Origin: Candidatus Zixiibacteriota bacterium
GTDB taxonomy: Bacteria > Zixibacteria > MSB-5A5 > SM1-73
NCBI GenBank assembly: GCA_020341875.1
Contig: CP070839.1
Span: 2,021,951 to 2,028,479, forward strand
Length of the DNA: 6,529 nt
Direction of reading: 5' to 3'
Shown here piece after piece: positions 1 through 6,131 of the stretch (position 1 is the first letter of the stretch; the number at the start of each line of letters is the position of its first letter). The notes beneath the pieces were generated by a model. The model saw only the letters and a list, made by a program, of their open reading frames with translations. It made no database searches and was not told the origin of the DNA. A program made the translations under genes and the position numbers.

Positions 1-285
1 GATCTCGTACCCGGTGACGTTATTCGCACGCGCGCCGTCGTCAGGTGATCTCTCCCAGCTTCTGTTGATGATCCCCCCTTTATCATTTGGATTGTCTTCT
101 GCCTGGACATTGGCGGGAGGGGCGGGAGGGACCGTCTCGATCTCCTGCGCCGACACGCCCTCCACCTCGGGCGTCTCCTGCGCTTGGGCCAGGAGTGGCG
201 CGACCAGAAACAGAAGGACAAGAGGAAATGTCAGGAGGGGGAGTACTGATGTTGACCGGGAAGCCTTAATATTCGCTTTTCTCAT
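1..285 (-). CDS. Secreted protein with fibronectin type III-like domain, N-terminal part (runs off left edge)
   Basis: The reading frame is open from an ATG at 285 (minus) through 95 codons to the window edge, so only the N-terminus is present. Residues 1-36 form a Sec signal peptide: basic start (MRKANIKASR), hydrophobic core (LPLLTFPLVLLFLVAPLL) and a likely signal peptidase I site after AQA. A short acidic/Pro-rich linker follows. From about residue 53 the sequence has a fibronectin type III-like pattern: PPAPPANVQAEDNPNDKGG, then a Trp in SWERSPDDG, then VTGYEI, which matches the A to C strands with their conserved Trp and Tyr. FN3 domains in secreted bacterial proteins usually act as spacers or in protein/carbohydrate contact; the specific role here is unknown. 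The ribosome site is only a purine-rich GAAGAAGAA next to the ATG, which is weak. An in-frame TTG at 300 is possible but the ATG is preferred. Signal peptide and domain are clear; function is not. Confidence 0.82.
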   Translation of the reverse strand, partial: MRKANIKASRSTSVLPLLTFPLVLLFLVAPLLAQAQETPEVEGVSAQEIETVPPAPPANVQAEDNPNDKGGIINRSWERSPDDGARANNVTGYEI

Positions 286-301
286 TTCTTCTTCAGGCAA
301 C

Positions 302-337
302 AAAAAAACCTTCGAAGATACTTCATCCAGGAAGGTT
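302..337 (-). terminator. Rho-independent terminator-like hairpin in the FN3 gene leader
   Basis: Read on the minus strand, AACCTTC (337-331) pairs perfectly with GAAGGTT (313-307). Inside lies a second short stem, GAAG/CTTC around a TAT loop, and the hairpin runs straight into a run of T ending at 302. The plus strand has no T-run after the stem, so the element is directional. It sits 16 nt before the FN3 start codon, downstream of the FN3 promoter, so it would either attenuate that gene or end a separate short transcript of about 180 nt. Confidence 0.65.
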
Positions 338-491
338 CAATTACAGGGACTGTTCAGAGGATTGGATTAGGCTGTCCTTTCTTGAATCCGAAATCCGTTC
401 GGCAAGCGTAGGATGATTTAAGGGTCATATGGTTCTCAAAGCCAAACTTCAATACCGTCACGCCGACCTCTCTCACCCCTCCAGAGTCCCA

Positions 492-520
492 AATTTACCA
501 TACCGCTTCAACTAAGTCAA
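492..520 (-). promoter_or_regulatory. Predicted sigma70-type promoter for the FN3 gene or its leader RNA
   Basis: On the minus strand the -35 box TTGACT (520-515) is followed by a 17-nt spacer and the -10 box TAAATT (497-492). A TG dinucleotide one base before the -10 gives an extended -10 character. A T-rich tract lies just upstream of the -35. Transcription would start near 485, giving a leader of about 200 nt before the ATG at 285. Prediction from consensus only. Confidence 0.6.
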
Positions 521-615
521 GAAAAAAATGCGTCTCCCGGCTTATTCTTCAGCCTGGGCATCTTCAGAACCGCACGAATTGTCGCTCCGCCGTTTGAATT
601 ACTCGCATTTTGGCA

Positions 616-643
616 TTGACAACCGCCCCAGAATTTCTATATA
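616..643 (+). promoter_or_regulatory. Predicted sigma70-type promoter for the ABC transporter operon
   Basis: A perfect -35 box TTGACA (616-621) is followed after 16 nt by TATATA (638-643); the overlapping TATATG at 640 would give an 18-nt spacer. Transcription would begin near 650 and leave a leader of about 55 nt before the ATG at 705. It is the only good promoter seen ahead of the four-gene operon. Confidence 0.6.
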
Positions 644-704
644 TGAATAGCCAGCAGATTAGGTGAAATATCGTATGTAATAACAATGTCTTGGTGAATG
701 CCCT

Positions 705-1637
705 ATGATCCAGATAAAGAATTTGACCAAGAGATTCGGTGAGTTGAAGGCGGTGGACGACGTCAGTTTCGACGTTCACACCGGCGAGATTCTGGGATTC
801 CTGGGGCCCAACGGTGCCGGAAAAACCACCACGGTAAGGATCATCACCTGCTACATGCTTCCCACCTCAGGATGGGTGCAGGTGGACGGCCTAAGCGTGT
901 TCGAGCACTCCCTGGAAGTCAGAAGGAAGATCGGATACCTTCCCGAAAATGCTCCCCTTTACTCGGAGATGATCGTCTCGGACTACCTTCGCTTCGTCAT
1001 GAGCGTTAGAGGAATCGCCAAGGAGCGGTGCAGCCAGAGGATGAAGGAGATAACCGACGTCTGCGGCTTAGGATCGGTCATCCACCGAAATATAGGGGAG
1101 TTATCCAAGGGATTCAGGCAAAGGGTAGGTCTGGCACAGGCCATGGTGCACGACCCCGAGGTGCTGATCTTGGATGAGCCCACCAGCGGGCTGGATCCCA
1201 ATCAGATAGCCGAGATAAGAGGCTTGATCAAGGAGTTGGGCAAGGAAAAGACCGTGGTTCTGTGTACCCACATCCTCCCCGAGGTGGAGGCCACCTGCGG
1301 AAGGGTGTTGATCATAAACGAAGGCCAGATCGTGGCGGACGGCTCGCCAGCGGAGCTGCAGTCGAGCTTTCAGGGAAAAGAACAGATCTATCTGGAGTTG
1401 AAAACCCCCTCCGGGGACGTGGAGGGTAAACTGGCCAACCTGGAGAACGTGGAGAGCGTGGAGCAAATCGAATCGGACGGGAACGATCTGAAAAAGTACA
1501 CCATAGAATGTGTCAAGGGAGTGGACCTGCGCGAAAAGCTCTTCCGTTTGGCCGTGGAGAACAGCTGGGTTCTCCTGGAGATGAGAAGGGAACAGGCAAG
1601 CTTGGAGGACGTCTTCCGCCAGCTGACCACCTCTTAA
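705..1637 (+). CDS. ABC-2 transporter ATP-binding protein, GldA-like
   Basis: This 310-residue cytoplasmic ATPase should power the permease encoded next. All nucleotide-binding motifs are present: Walker A GPNGAGKT (34-41), signature LSKGFRQR (133-140), Walker B VLILDEPT (153-160) with catalytic Glu158, D-loop SGLD (161-164) and switch His189. The Q-loop position reads YLPENAPLY, with Glu81 in place of the usual Gln; to my knowledge this is common in the GldA-like ABC-2 subgroup. After about residue 220 comes a C-terminal extension ending in SLEDVFRQLT, as in DUF4162-type ABC-2 ATPases. GGTGA (693-697) ahead of the ATG is a fair ribosome site. The stop is 10 nt from the permease start. GldA, GldF and GldG are needed for gliding in Flavobacterium, but homologous sets occur widely in non-gliding bacteria, so substrate and role are unknown. 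Confidence 0.95.
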   Translation: MIQIKNLTKRFGELKAVDDVSFDVHTGEILGFLGPNGAGKTTTVRIITCYMLPTSGWVQVDGLSVFEHSLEVRRKIGYLPENAPLYSEMIVSDYLRFVMSVRGIAKERCSQRMKEITDVCGLGSVIHRNIGELSKGFRQRVGLAQAMVHDPEVLILDEPTSGLDPNQIAEIRGLIKELGKEKTVVLCTHILPEVEATCGRVLIINEGQIVADGSPAELQSSFQGKEQIYLELKTPSGDVEGKLANLENVESVEQIESDGNDLKKYTIECVKGVDLREKLFRLAVENSWVLLEMRREQASLEDVFRQLTTS

Positions 1638-1647
1638 AGGAAAGAAT

Positions 1648-2361
1648 ATGGCTAACCACGCAGCGGTTTTCTGCAGGAAGGAACTTAGGACCTTCTTTGA
1701 TTCCCACATAGCCTACATCGTGATAACCATCTTCCTTTTAATTTGCGGGTGGTTCTTCTTCAGCGACCTGTTCTTGGTAAACCAGGCCTCAATGCGCAAC
1801 CTGTTCAACATCATCCCCTTCATCTTCATGTTCTTTGTGCCGGCGGTAACCATGCGCTTGATCTCCGAGGAGAAGAGGAGCGGCACTATCGAGGTTCTGG
1901 TCACCCTCCCGGTACGAGATCATGAGATCATCCTGGGCAAGTTCTTGGCCGGCCTGATCCTCATCGCCGTGGCGGTGATTCTGACTTTGGTCTATGCCAT
2001 TACCCTCTCCGGAATCGGTGACTTCGACTTCGGTTCGGTGGTATCGGGATATGTCGGGTTGATCTTCTTGGGAGCAGCTTATCTTTCCATTGGGATTTTC
2101 ACCTCCAGCTTGACCCAAAACCAGATCGTTGCCTTCATCACCAGTTTCGTTATAATCTTCGCGCTGTTTATGCTGGACAAGGTCCTGATGTTCATGCCCA
2201 CTCTCTTAGCCTCGTTTCTCGAATACTTAAGCGTAAGCTATCATTTCTCCAACATCTCGCGGGGGGTGATAGACTCACGGGACGTGATCTACTATCTGTC
2301 CCTGATCTTCTTCTTCCTGTTCCTGGCGGTAAGAGCTTTGGAAAACAGGAAATGGAGGTAG
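1648..2361 (+). CDS. ABC-2 type permease, GldF-like
   Basis: This 237-residue inner-membrane protein is the transmembrane partner of the preceding ATPase. It begins with KELRTFFDSHIAYIV, where the family's first helix follows a short cytoplasmic segment. Hydrophobic segments lie at about 21-41, 53-71, 98-120, 130-151, 158-178 and 212-230, giving six helices. The conserved cytoplasmic stretch LISEEKRSGTIEVLVTLPVR (71-90), then DHEIILGKFLA, is the ABC-2 coupling region and is typical of GldF-like permeases. AAAGGAAAG (1636-1644) overlaps the end of the ATPase gene and is a good ribosome site for the ATG at 1648, which supports translational coupling. The next gene starts 9 nt after the stop. 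A single half-size permease implies a homodimer or pairing with the GldG-like protein. What it transports cannot be read from the sequence. Confidence 0.94.
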   Translation: MANHAAVFCRKELRTFFDSHIAYIVITIFLLICGWFFFSDLFLVNQASMRNLFNIIPFIFMFFVPAVTMRLISEEKRSGTIEVLVTLPVRDHEIILGKFLAGLILIAVAVILTLVYAITLSGIGDFDFGSVVSGYVGLIFLGAAYLSIGIFTSSLTQNQIVAFITSFVIIFALFMLDKVLMFMPTLLASFLEYLSVSYHFSNISRGVIDSRDVIYYLSLIFFFLFLAVRALENRKWR

Positions 2362-2370
2362 CCTGAAAAG

Positions 2371-3954
2371 ATGAAAGAGACACTGAAACATGGCGCCGGG
2401 TCTGCGGCAACGCTCCTTTTAATTGTAGCCATACTGTTGGTGCTGAACCTGATATCGGTGAATCTCTTTGCCCGTCTCGACTTGACGGAGGGAAAGGTCT
2501 TCAGCCTGTCTAAGGCGAGCAAGAACCTGATGCGCAGCTTGGACGACCGGCTCATCATCAGGATGTATTTCACCAAGGACCTTCCTCCCCCCTACAACAG
2601 CCATGCCAGGTATCTGAAGGATCAGTTGGAGGAATACTCAGCTTACGCCGGCGGAAACCTGAAGTTGGAGATGATCGACCCGGGCCAGCAGGACAAGGAG
2701 ATGGAGGCGCAGAGATACGGCATTCCCCCTCTTCAGGTTAACGCATTGGAGGACGACAAGATCGAGATAAAGAAGGTTTACATGGGACTGGTGTTGCTCT
2801 TCGAGGACAAAAAAGAGGTCATTCCGGTGGTGCAGAGCGTTTCGGGATTAGAATACGAGCTCACCAGCGCCATAAAGCGACTCTCAGCCAGGATGTTACC
2901 CTCGATCGGATTTCTGGTGGGGAAGGACGGACCGGATCTGGATACCGACCTTACCTTCCTGAACCAGGCCTTGGCGCGCCAGTACAAGATAAAGAAGATA
3001 AACTTGGATGAGGGAGAGAAAATCGGCGCGGACGTAAGGGTGCTGATTGTCCTGGGGCCGAAAACCAAGCTATCCGGGTACGAGAAGTACTGGATCGATC
3101 AGTTCCTGATGCGAGGAGGCAAGCTGGCATTCCTGCTCAACCACATCCAGGTGGACATCCAACAGGGCACAGCGGAGAGGCAGAATCTGGAGTTGGAGGG
3201 CTTTCTGGAGAATTATGGGATAAGGATCAACGATGACCTGGTGATCGATTTGCAGTGTAACCGAATCGGCGTTGCCCAAAGGCAGGGCCCCTACACGGTG
3301 CAGAACATCGTGAACTATCCCTTCTTTCCCATGGCCACCGAGTTTGACCAGAACAGCCTGATCGTTAAGGACCTGGCAACAGTCTGCTTCAATTTCGCCA
3401 GTTCCCTCGATTCCAGCTCAGCCTCCGCCCAGGGCATCCGGTTCGACCCTATCATCCGGTCATCGAAGAGCAGCGGCGTGCAGTCTGCACCTTTCGATAT
3501 CAATCCGTTCAAACAATTCGGCCGGGAGGATTTTGCCGCAGGCGGCCAGATCCTGGCGGCCACGCTCCAGGGAAGTTTTAAGAGCAACTTCGCAGACAAG
3601 GATCTATCGGAGATTCAAGCCGAGGTCGGCTTTGTCGATTCGGTTCTGAGCGAGAGCCCGGAGACCAGGATGGTGGTGGCGGCGGACGCCGATTTCATCG
3701 CCGACCGGAACGTACGCGGGACCGACAACCTAGCCTTCTTCCTGAACCTGGTGGACTGGCTTTCTCAGGATGAGGCTTTGATAGCCATCCGTTCCAAGCA
3801 AGTCAGCCCCAGGCCTCTCAAAGAGACCTCGGCCGGGGCGAAAAAGGCGATCAAGTACGGAAACACCTTCGGCCTTCCTTTCCTGGTGATACTGTTCGGC
3901 GTAGTCAGATGGCAGGTGAGAAGACGGGTAAAAGCACAGACCCCGTCAGAGTGA
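2371..3954 (+). CDS. GldG-like ABC transporter auxiliary protein (ABC_transp_aux)
   Basis: This 527-residue protein has one membrane helix near each end (about 13-34 and 497-513) and a large domain between them that should face the periplasm. Just after the first helix is the family hallmark DLTEGKVFSLSKASKNLMRSL-like segment (37-57), then a thioredoxin-like strand pattern (IIRMYFTKDLPPPY, YLKDQLEEYSAY). Residues about 175-330 resemble the ABC_transp_aux domain (PF09822; GldG/IFT52-like fold), with VRVLIVLGP and a WIDQFLMRGGKLAFLL segment. The C-terminal part carries NLVDWLSQDEALIAIRSK (459-476), another family signature, followed by the second helix and a basic tail. GGAGG at 2354-2358 overlaps the end of the permease gene, 12 nt before the ATG, which is slightly long. 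In Flavobacterium GldG works with GldA and GldF; outside gliders its role is unknown. It probably binds or presents the substrate outside the membrane. Confidence 0.92.
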   Translation: MKETLKHGAGSAATLLLIVAILLVLNLISVNLFARLDLTEGKVFSLSKASKNLMRSLDDRLIIRMYFTKDLPPPYNSHARYLKDQLEEYSAYAGGNLKLEMIDPGQQDKEMEAQRYGIPPLQVNALEDDKIEIKKVYMGLVLLFEDKKEVIPVVQSVSGLEYELTSAIKRLSARMLPSIGFLVGKDGPDLDTDLTFLNQALARQYKIKKINLDEGEKIGADVRVLIVLGPKTKLSGYEKYWIDQFLMRGGKLAFLLNHIQVDIQQGTAERQNLELEGFLENYGIRINDDLVIDLQCNRIGVAQRQGPYTVQNIVNYPFFPMATEFDQNSLIVKDLATVCFNFASSLDSSSASAQGIRFDPIIRSSKSSGVQSAPFDINPFKQFGREDFAAGGQILAATLQGSFKSNFADKDLSEIQAEVGFVDSVLSESPETRMVVAADADFIADRNVRGTDNLAFFLNLVDWLSQDEALIAIRSKQVSPRPLKETSAGAKKAIKYGNTFGLPFLVILFGVVRWQVRRRVKAQTPSE

Positions 3955-3982
3955 ACGGCAATTCAAAATCTCGTTTTTGCGT

Positions 3983-4924
3983 ATGAAAAAGCCTCTTTAC
4001 CTCTTATTGGGACTCCTTGCAATCTTTGTGATTGTCTATTTCCTGTTGATTCAGAAGGAGAAGAAGACCTTCCGTCAGGAAAAGGTCGAGAACTTCCTGC
4101 AGCTGGACAGCGCTGCGGTGAACAGATTCGAATTCAACCTGTTCGACACCAAGCTGGCCTTCGAGAAGACCGGCCAACAGTGGTACATGAGAAGGCCTGA
4201 TTCATGCAGGGCCGATAACCGCGCCGTCGAGCAGATGCTGAGCATGGCCAGCCGTCTGGAGGTGGGAGAGATAATCTCATCCAACCCGGAAAAGCAATTC
4301 GTGTTTCAGGTGGATACCGTTATGGGTAATAGGCTGGATTTCTTCGATGGGGAGAATCTGCTGGCATCCATGGTGATAGGAAAGATGCAAGAAGATCGCC
4401 TGCACGCATACCTGCGCAAGACGGATTCGGACGACGTATACCTGGCCAAAGGCCTCTTCTCCGCCATCGCCAACCGCAGGCTGGACCTCTGGAAGGACAG
4501 GAGTCTTTTTGTCCTGGACCCAAAACAGGCGTCCGAAATTGAACTCAGTCAGGATCAGAGGAAGTTCAAGTTGACCAGGGAGGACACCCTGTGGCTTTTG
4601 AGTGCGCATCCCTACCAGGAGAGATCTCCGGCGGACGGCGAGGCGGTGGAGGAGTACCTTGGAACGCTGGCCGACATGAAAATCGACGAGTTCCTCAAAG
4701 CGTTCCAGTCTGCTGGAATTAGCTTCAAGGCACCTCAACTTGAACTCCAGTTGACCTTTCCGGATGGTGGACAAGAGAAGGTGGTCGCGGTTGCACAGGA
4801 AGGAGACGACTCCCGTTATTTCGTGAAGACTGATCAGGACAAGAACGTCTTCGTCCTGTACGAGTTTAACTTCAAGAGAATAGCCAAGACCTTCCGGGAT
4901 TTCCAACCCAAAGAAGAAGAATAG
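3983..4924 (+). CDS. DUF4340 domain-containing membrane-anchored protein
   Basis: This 313-residue protein has a single N-terminal helix (about 4-23) after MKKP and a soluble remainder that should face the periplasm. Family members usually follow gldG-like genes, as here. Two related blocks are visible: residues about 59-100 (FEKTGQQWYMRRP, then ADNRAVEQMLSMASRLEVGE) and about 197-240 (LTREDTLWLLSAHP, then ADGEAVEEYLGTLADMKIDE). Each has a Trp, a Pro, an AD-x3-AVE motif and a helix, so the domain carries an internal duplication. Between them lies a strand-rich segment (VIGKMQEDRLHAYLRK, VYLAKGLF). The tail is Lys/Glu-rich. I chose the ATG at 3983; an in-frame TTG at 3977 exists, but neither has a clear Shine-Dalgarno sequence. 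The gap from the GldG-like gene is 28 nt. No enzyme motif is seen; it is likely an accessory part of the same transporter. Confidence 0.9.
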   Translation: MKKPLYLLLGLLAIFVIVYFLLIQKEKKTFRQEKVENFLQLDSAAVNRFEFNLFDTKLAFEKTGQQWYMRRPDSCRADNRAVEQMLSMASRLEVGEIISSNPEKQFVFQVDTVMGNRLDFFDGENLLASMVIGKMQEDRLHAYLRKTDSDDVYLAKGLFSAIANRRLDLWKDRSLFVLDPKQASEIELSQDQRKFKLTREDTLWLLSAHPYQERSPADGEAVEEYLGTLADMKIDEFLKAFQSAGISFKAPQLELQLTFPDGGQEKVVAVAQEGDDSRYFVKTDQDKNVFVLYEFNFKRIAKTFRDFQPKEEE

Positions 4925-4939
4925 AGAAAGAGTCCGACA

Positions 4940-4958
4940 ATCCCGCAGCATGCGGGAT
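4940..4958. repeat. Perfect 8-bp inverted repeat after the transporter operon
   Basis: ATCCCGCA (4940-4947) and TGCGGGAT (4951-4958) form a perfect stem around a 3-nt GCA loop, 15 nt after the DUF4340 stop. TCCGAC occurs on both sides of it (4933-4938 and 4962-4967) as a direct repeat. No T-run follows on either strand, so it is not a classic rho-independent terminator. It could stabilise the mRNA 3' end or be part of a dispersed repeat. Confidence 0.6.
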
Positions 4959-4995
4959 GCATCCGACCCACGTGAGATGGTGAAAGATGTGTAGC

Positions 4996-5015
4996 GGTGG
5001 AGCTGAAGCTCCACC
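4996..5015. repeat. GC-rich inverted repeat in convergent intergenic region
   Basis: GGTGGAGC (4996-5003) pairs perfectly with GCTCCACC (5008-5015) around a TGAA loop, and the T/A flanking the loop could add one more pair. The plus strand continues CCTTCTCATT, only weakly T-rich; the minus strand has no T-run. The element lies between the ends of the transporter operon and pyrF and could act as a weak bidirectional terminator, or be a REP-like unit repeated elsewhere in the genome. Confidence 0.6.
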
Positions 5016-5085
5016 CCTTCTCATTGGCACTCTGAACTCTCTCTCCTGCCCGATTGAAAGACCGGACCACCTGGCACGATTTCCC

Positions 5086-5898
5086 CTACTTTCCGCGATG
5101 CAGATTGATCGCGTCCCTCAGTCGCAAGGCTTCATTCCTGGCTGCCTGATCAAAATCCTCTTGCTGCGACGCGTACAGAATGCCGCGGGATGAGTTTATA
5201 ATCGCCAACTCTCCGTTTTCGTCCGTGCCAAACTTGACGGTCGATTCCACATCCCCTGCTTGAGCTCCGATGCCCGGGATCAAAATGGGCAGTGTGGAGG
5301 CGATTTCTCTGATTCTCTTCAACTGTTCGGGATGGGTTGCCCCCACCACCAGGCCACAATTGCCTTTTTCGTTCCAACTCAGGACCTTCTCCGCCACGAT
5401 CTCGTACAGTGGCTTTCCATCGACTAAAGAGAGCTGAAAATCCTTGGCGCCCTCATTCGAGGTCAGACAAAGAACCAGGGCGCATTTTCCTTCGTACTCC
5501 AAAAACGGCGATACGGCATCCTGCCCCATGTACGGATTAACCGTCACCGCATCACCTTTAAGCTCCTCAAAAATCGCCTTAGCGTACATCCTGGCGGTAT
5601 TGCCGATGTCCCCCCTCTTGGCGTCTATGATAACGGGAATCTCCTCCGGAATGTACTCGCATGTCTTCTTCAACGACTCCCAACCCCGGGAGCCCTGCGC
5701 CTCATAGAAGGCCATGTTGGGCTTGTAAGCGCAGGCTAAATCGGAGGTGGAATCGATGATCTTCTGGTTGAAGGCAAAGGTAGGGTCTTCCTCCTTCAGG
5801 AGATGCCTGGGAATCCTTTGCGGGTCCGTATCCAGACCCACGCAGACTAAGGAATTATTCTTCCGGGAGGCGTTCAAAAGCTTCTCGACGAATCTCAT
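5086..5898 (-). CDS. pyrF: Orotidine 5'-phosphate decarboxylase, subfamily 2
   Basis: This enzyme decarboxylates orotidine 5'-phosphate to UMP, the last step of de novo pyrimidine synthesis, in the cytoplasm. The 270-residue product shows the subfamily-2 layout, longer than the classic E. coli-type enzyme of roughly 230-245 residues. The substrate-site segment is VGLDTDP (20-26). AYKPN with Lys59 and the catalytic DAKRGD motif (92-97: Asp92, Lys94, Asp97) follow, within IIDAKRGDIGNTARMY. The phosphate-binding end of the barrel is PGIGAQAGD (208-216) and NSSRGI (235-240) with Arg238. All key residues are intact. The ATG at 5898 has GGAG at 5913-5910, 11 nt upstream, and its own promoter (5956-5984), so the gene is probably transcribed alone. 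It is convergent with the transporter operon and divergent from the ferritin-like/phosphatase gene. No other pyr gene is nearby. Confidence 0.97.
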   Translation of the reverse strand: MRFVEKLLNASRKNNSLVCVGLDTDPQRIPRHLLKEEDPTFAFNQKIIDSTSDLACAYKPNMAFYEAQGSRGWESLKKTCEYIPEEIPVIIDAKRGDIGNTARMYAKAIFEELKGDAVTVNPYMGQDAVSPFLEYEGKCALVLCLTSNEGAKDFQLSLVDGKPLYEIVAEKVLSWNEKGNCGLVVGATHPEQLKRIREIASTLPILIPGIGAQAGDVESTVKFGTDENGELAIINSSRGILYASQQEDFDQAARNEALRLRDAINLHRGK

Positions 5899-5955
5899 GA
5901 TTACAAGTGCTCCGTGTTTTTCGGTGGTTCGTTGCCAGCCATTTACTTTATTTCC

Positions 5956-5984
5956 AATATATTCTCCGCAGAAGAGGATGTCAA
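5956..5984 (-). promoter_or_regulatory. Predicted sigma70-type promoter of pyrF
   Basis: On the minus strand a perfect -35 box TTGACA (5984-5979) is followed by a 17-nt spacer and TATATT (5961-5956), which matches the -10 consensus at five of six positions. Transcription would start near 5949, leaving a leader of about 50 nt before the pyrF ATG. No attenuator hairpin with a T-run is seen in that leader, so pyrimidine control by attenuation is not evident. Confidence 0.72.
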
Positions 5985-6050
5985 AATCTTTTTGATTCAG
6001 CCACGCGGATCACCGGCTCGATCAAGGTGCAAAGATCGCTGAAATATCTC

Positions 6051-6079
6051 TTGACAAAATAATAGGGGGGGATTAGAAT
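6051..6079 (+). promoter_or_regulatory. Predicted sigma70-type promoter of the ferritin-like/phosphatase gene
   Basis: A perfect -35 box TTGACA (6051-6056), a 17-nt spacer containing a run of seven G, and TAGAAT (6074-6079; five of six consensus positions) make a strong predicted promoter. Transcription would begin near 6086, giving a leader of about 46 nt. It diverges from the pyrF promoter, with 66 bp between the two -35 boxes. Confidence 0.72.
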
Positions 6080-6131
6080 TATGCGAATTTGATTCCGGCA
6101 GTGAGGATAGGCTGACGAGCAGGGGTCGATG

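Larger units (their letters stand above)
286..704. other. Divergent intergenic region with promoters for both flanking genes
   Basis: This 419-bp gap separates the minus-strand FN3 gene from the plus-strand transporter operon. It holds a minus promoter (492-520), the FN3 leader with a terminator-like hairpin (302-337), and the plus promoter of the operon (616-643). The stretch 521-615 between the two promoters shows no convincing gene. It has an imperfect hairpin (CCCGGC/GCCTGGG near 536-557) and a run of seven A at 522-528. On the minus strand that run becomes a T-tract just upstream of the -35 box, where an UP-like element could lie. I see no coding frame here with family resemblance or a good ribosome site. 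Confidence 0.6.

Noticed and set aside
14..370. Plus-strand open frame of 118 codons at the left edge
   Set aside because: It is antisense to the FN3 gene, whose minus-strand frame has a signal peptide and a domain pattern; this frame has low-complexity content and crosses the terminator hairpin.
354..428. 24-codon minus-strand open frame (MTLKSSYACRTDF...) in the FN3 leader, a possible leader peptide
   Set aside because: It has no convincing ribosome site, no run of regulatory codons, and a length expected by chance. It is only worth revisiting if conserved in relatives.
286..485. Known riboswitch class in the FN3 leader (c-di-GMP, cobalamin, fluoride)
   Set aside because: None of the core motifs I know for these classes is visible, so the leader is reported only as an unassigned candidate.
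536..557. Imperfect hairpin CCCGGC/GCCTGGG as a terminator
   Set aside because: The stem has a bulge, and the nearest T-run (minus strand) is separated from it by several bases, so it does not fit an intrinsic terminator.
564..779. 71-codon minus-strand open frame ahead of the ATPase gene
   Set aside because: It overlaps the operon promoter and the ATPase start on the opposite strand, and no ribosome site or family resemblance is seen.
1101..1709. Open frame of 202 codons on the minus strand inside the ATPase gene
   Set aside because: It lies antisense to the Walker B and C-terminal region of a clear ABC ATPase, has no domain resemblance, and its composition is that expected from the opposite strand.
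3977..3982. TTG at 3977 as the start of the DUF4340 gene
   Set aside because: It adds only two residues, has no better ribosome site, and the ATG at 3983 gives the usual MKK-type N-terminus before the helix.
4277..5014. Open frame of 245 codons on the minus strand across the DUF4340 gene
   Set aside because: It is antisense to a recognised family protein, no family resemblance is seen, and it crosses both intergenic palindromes.
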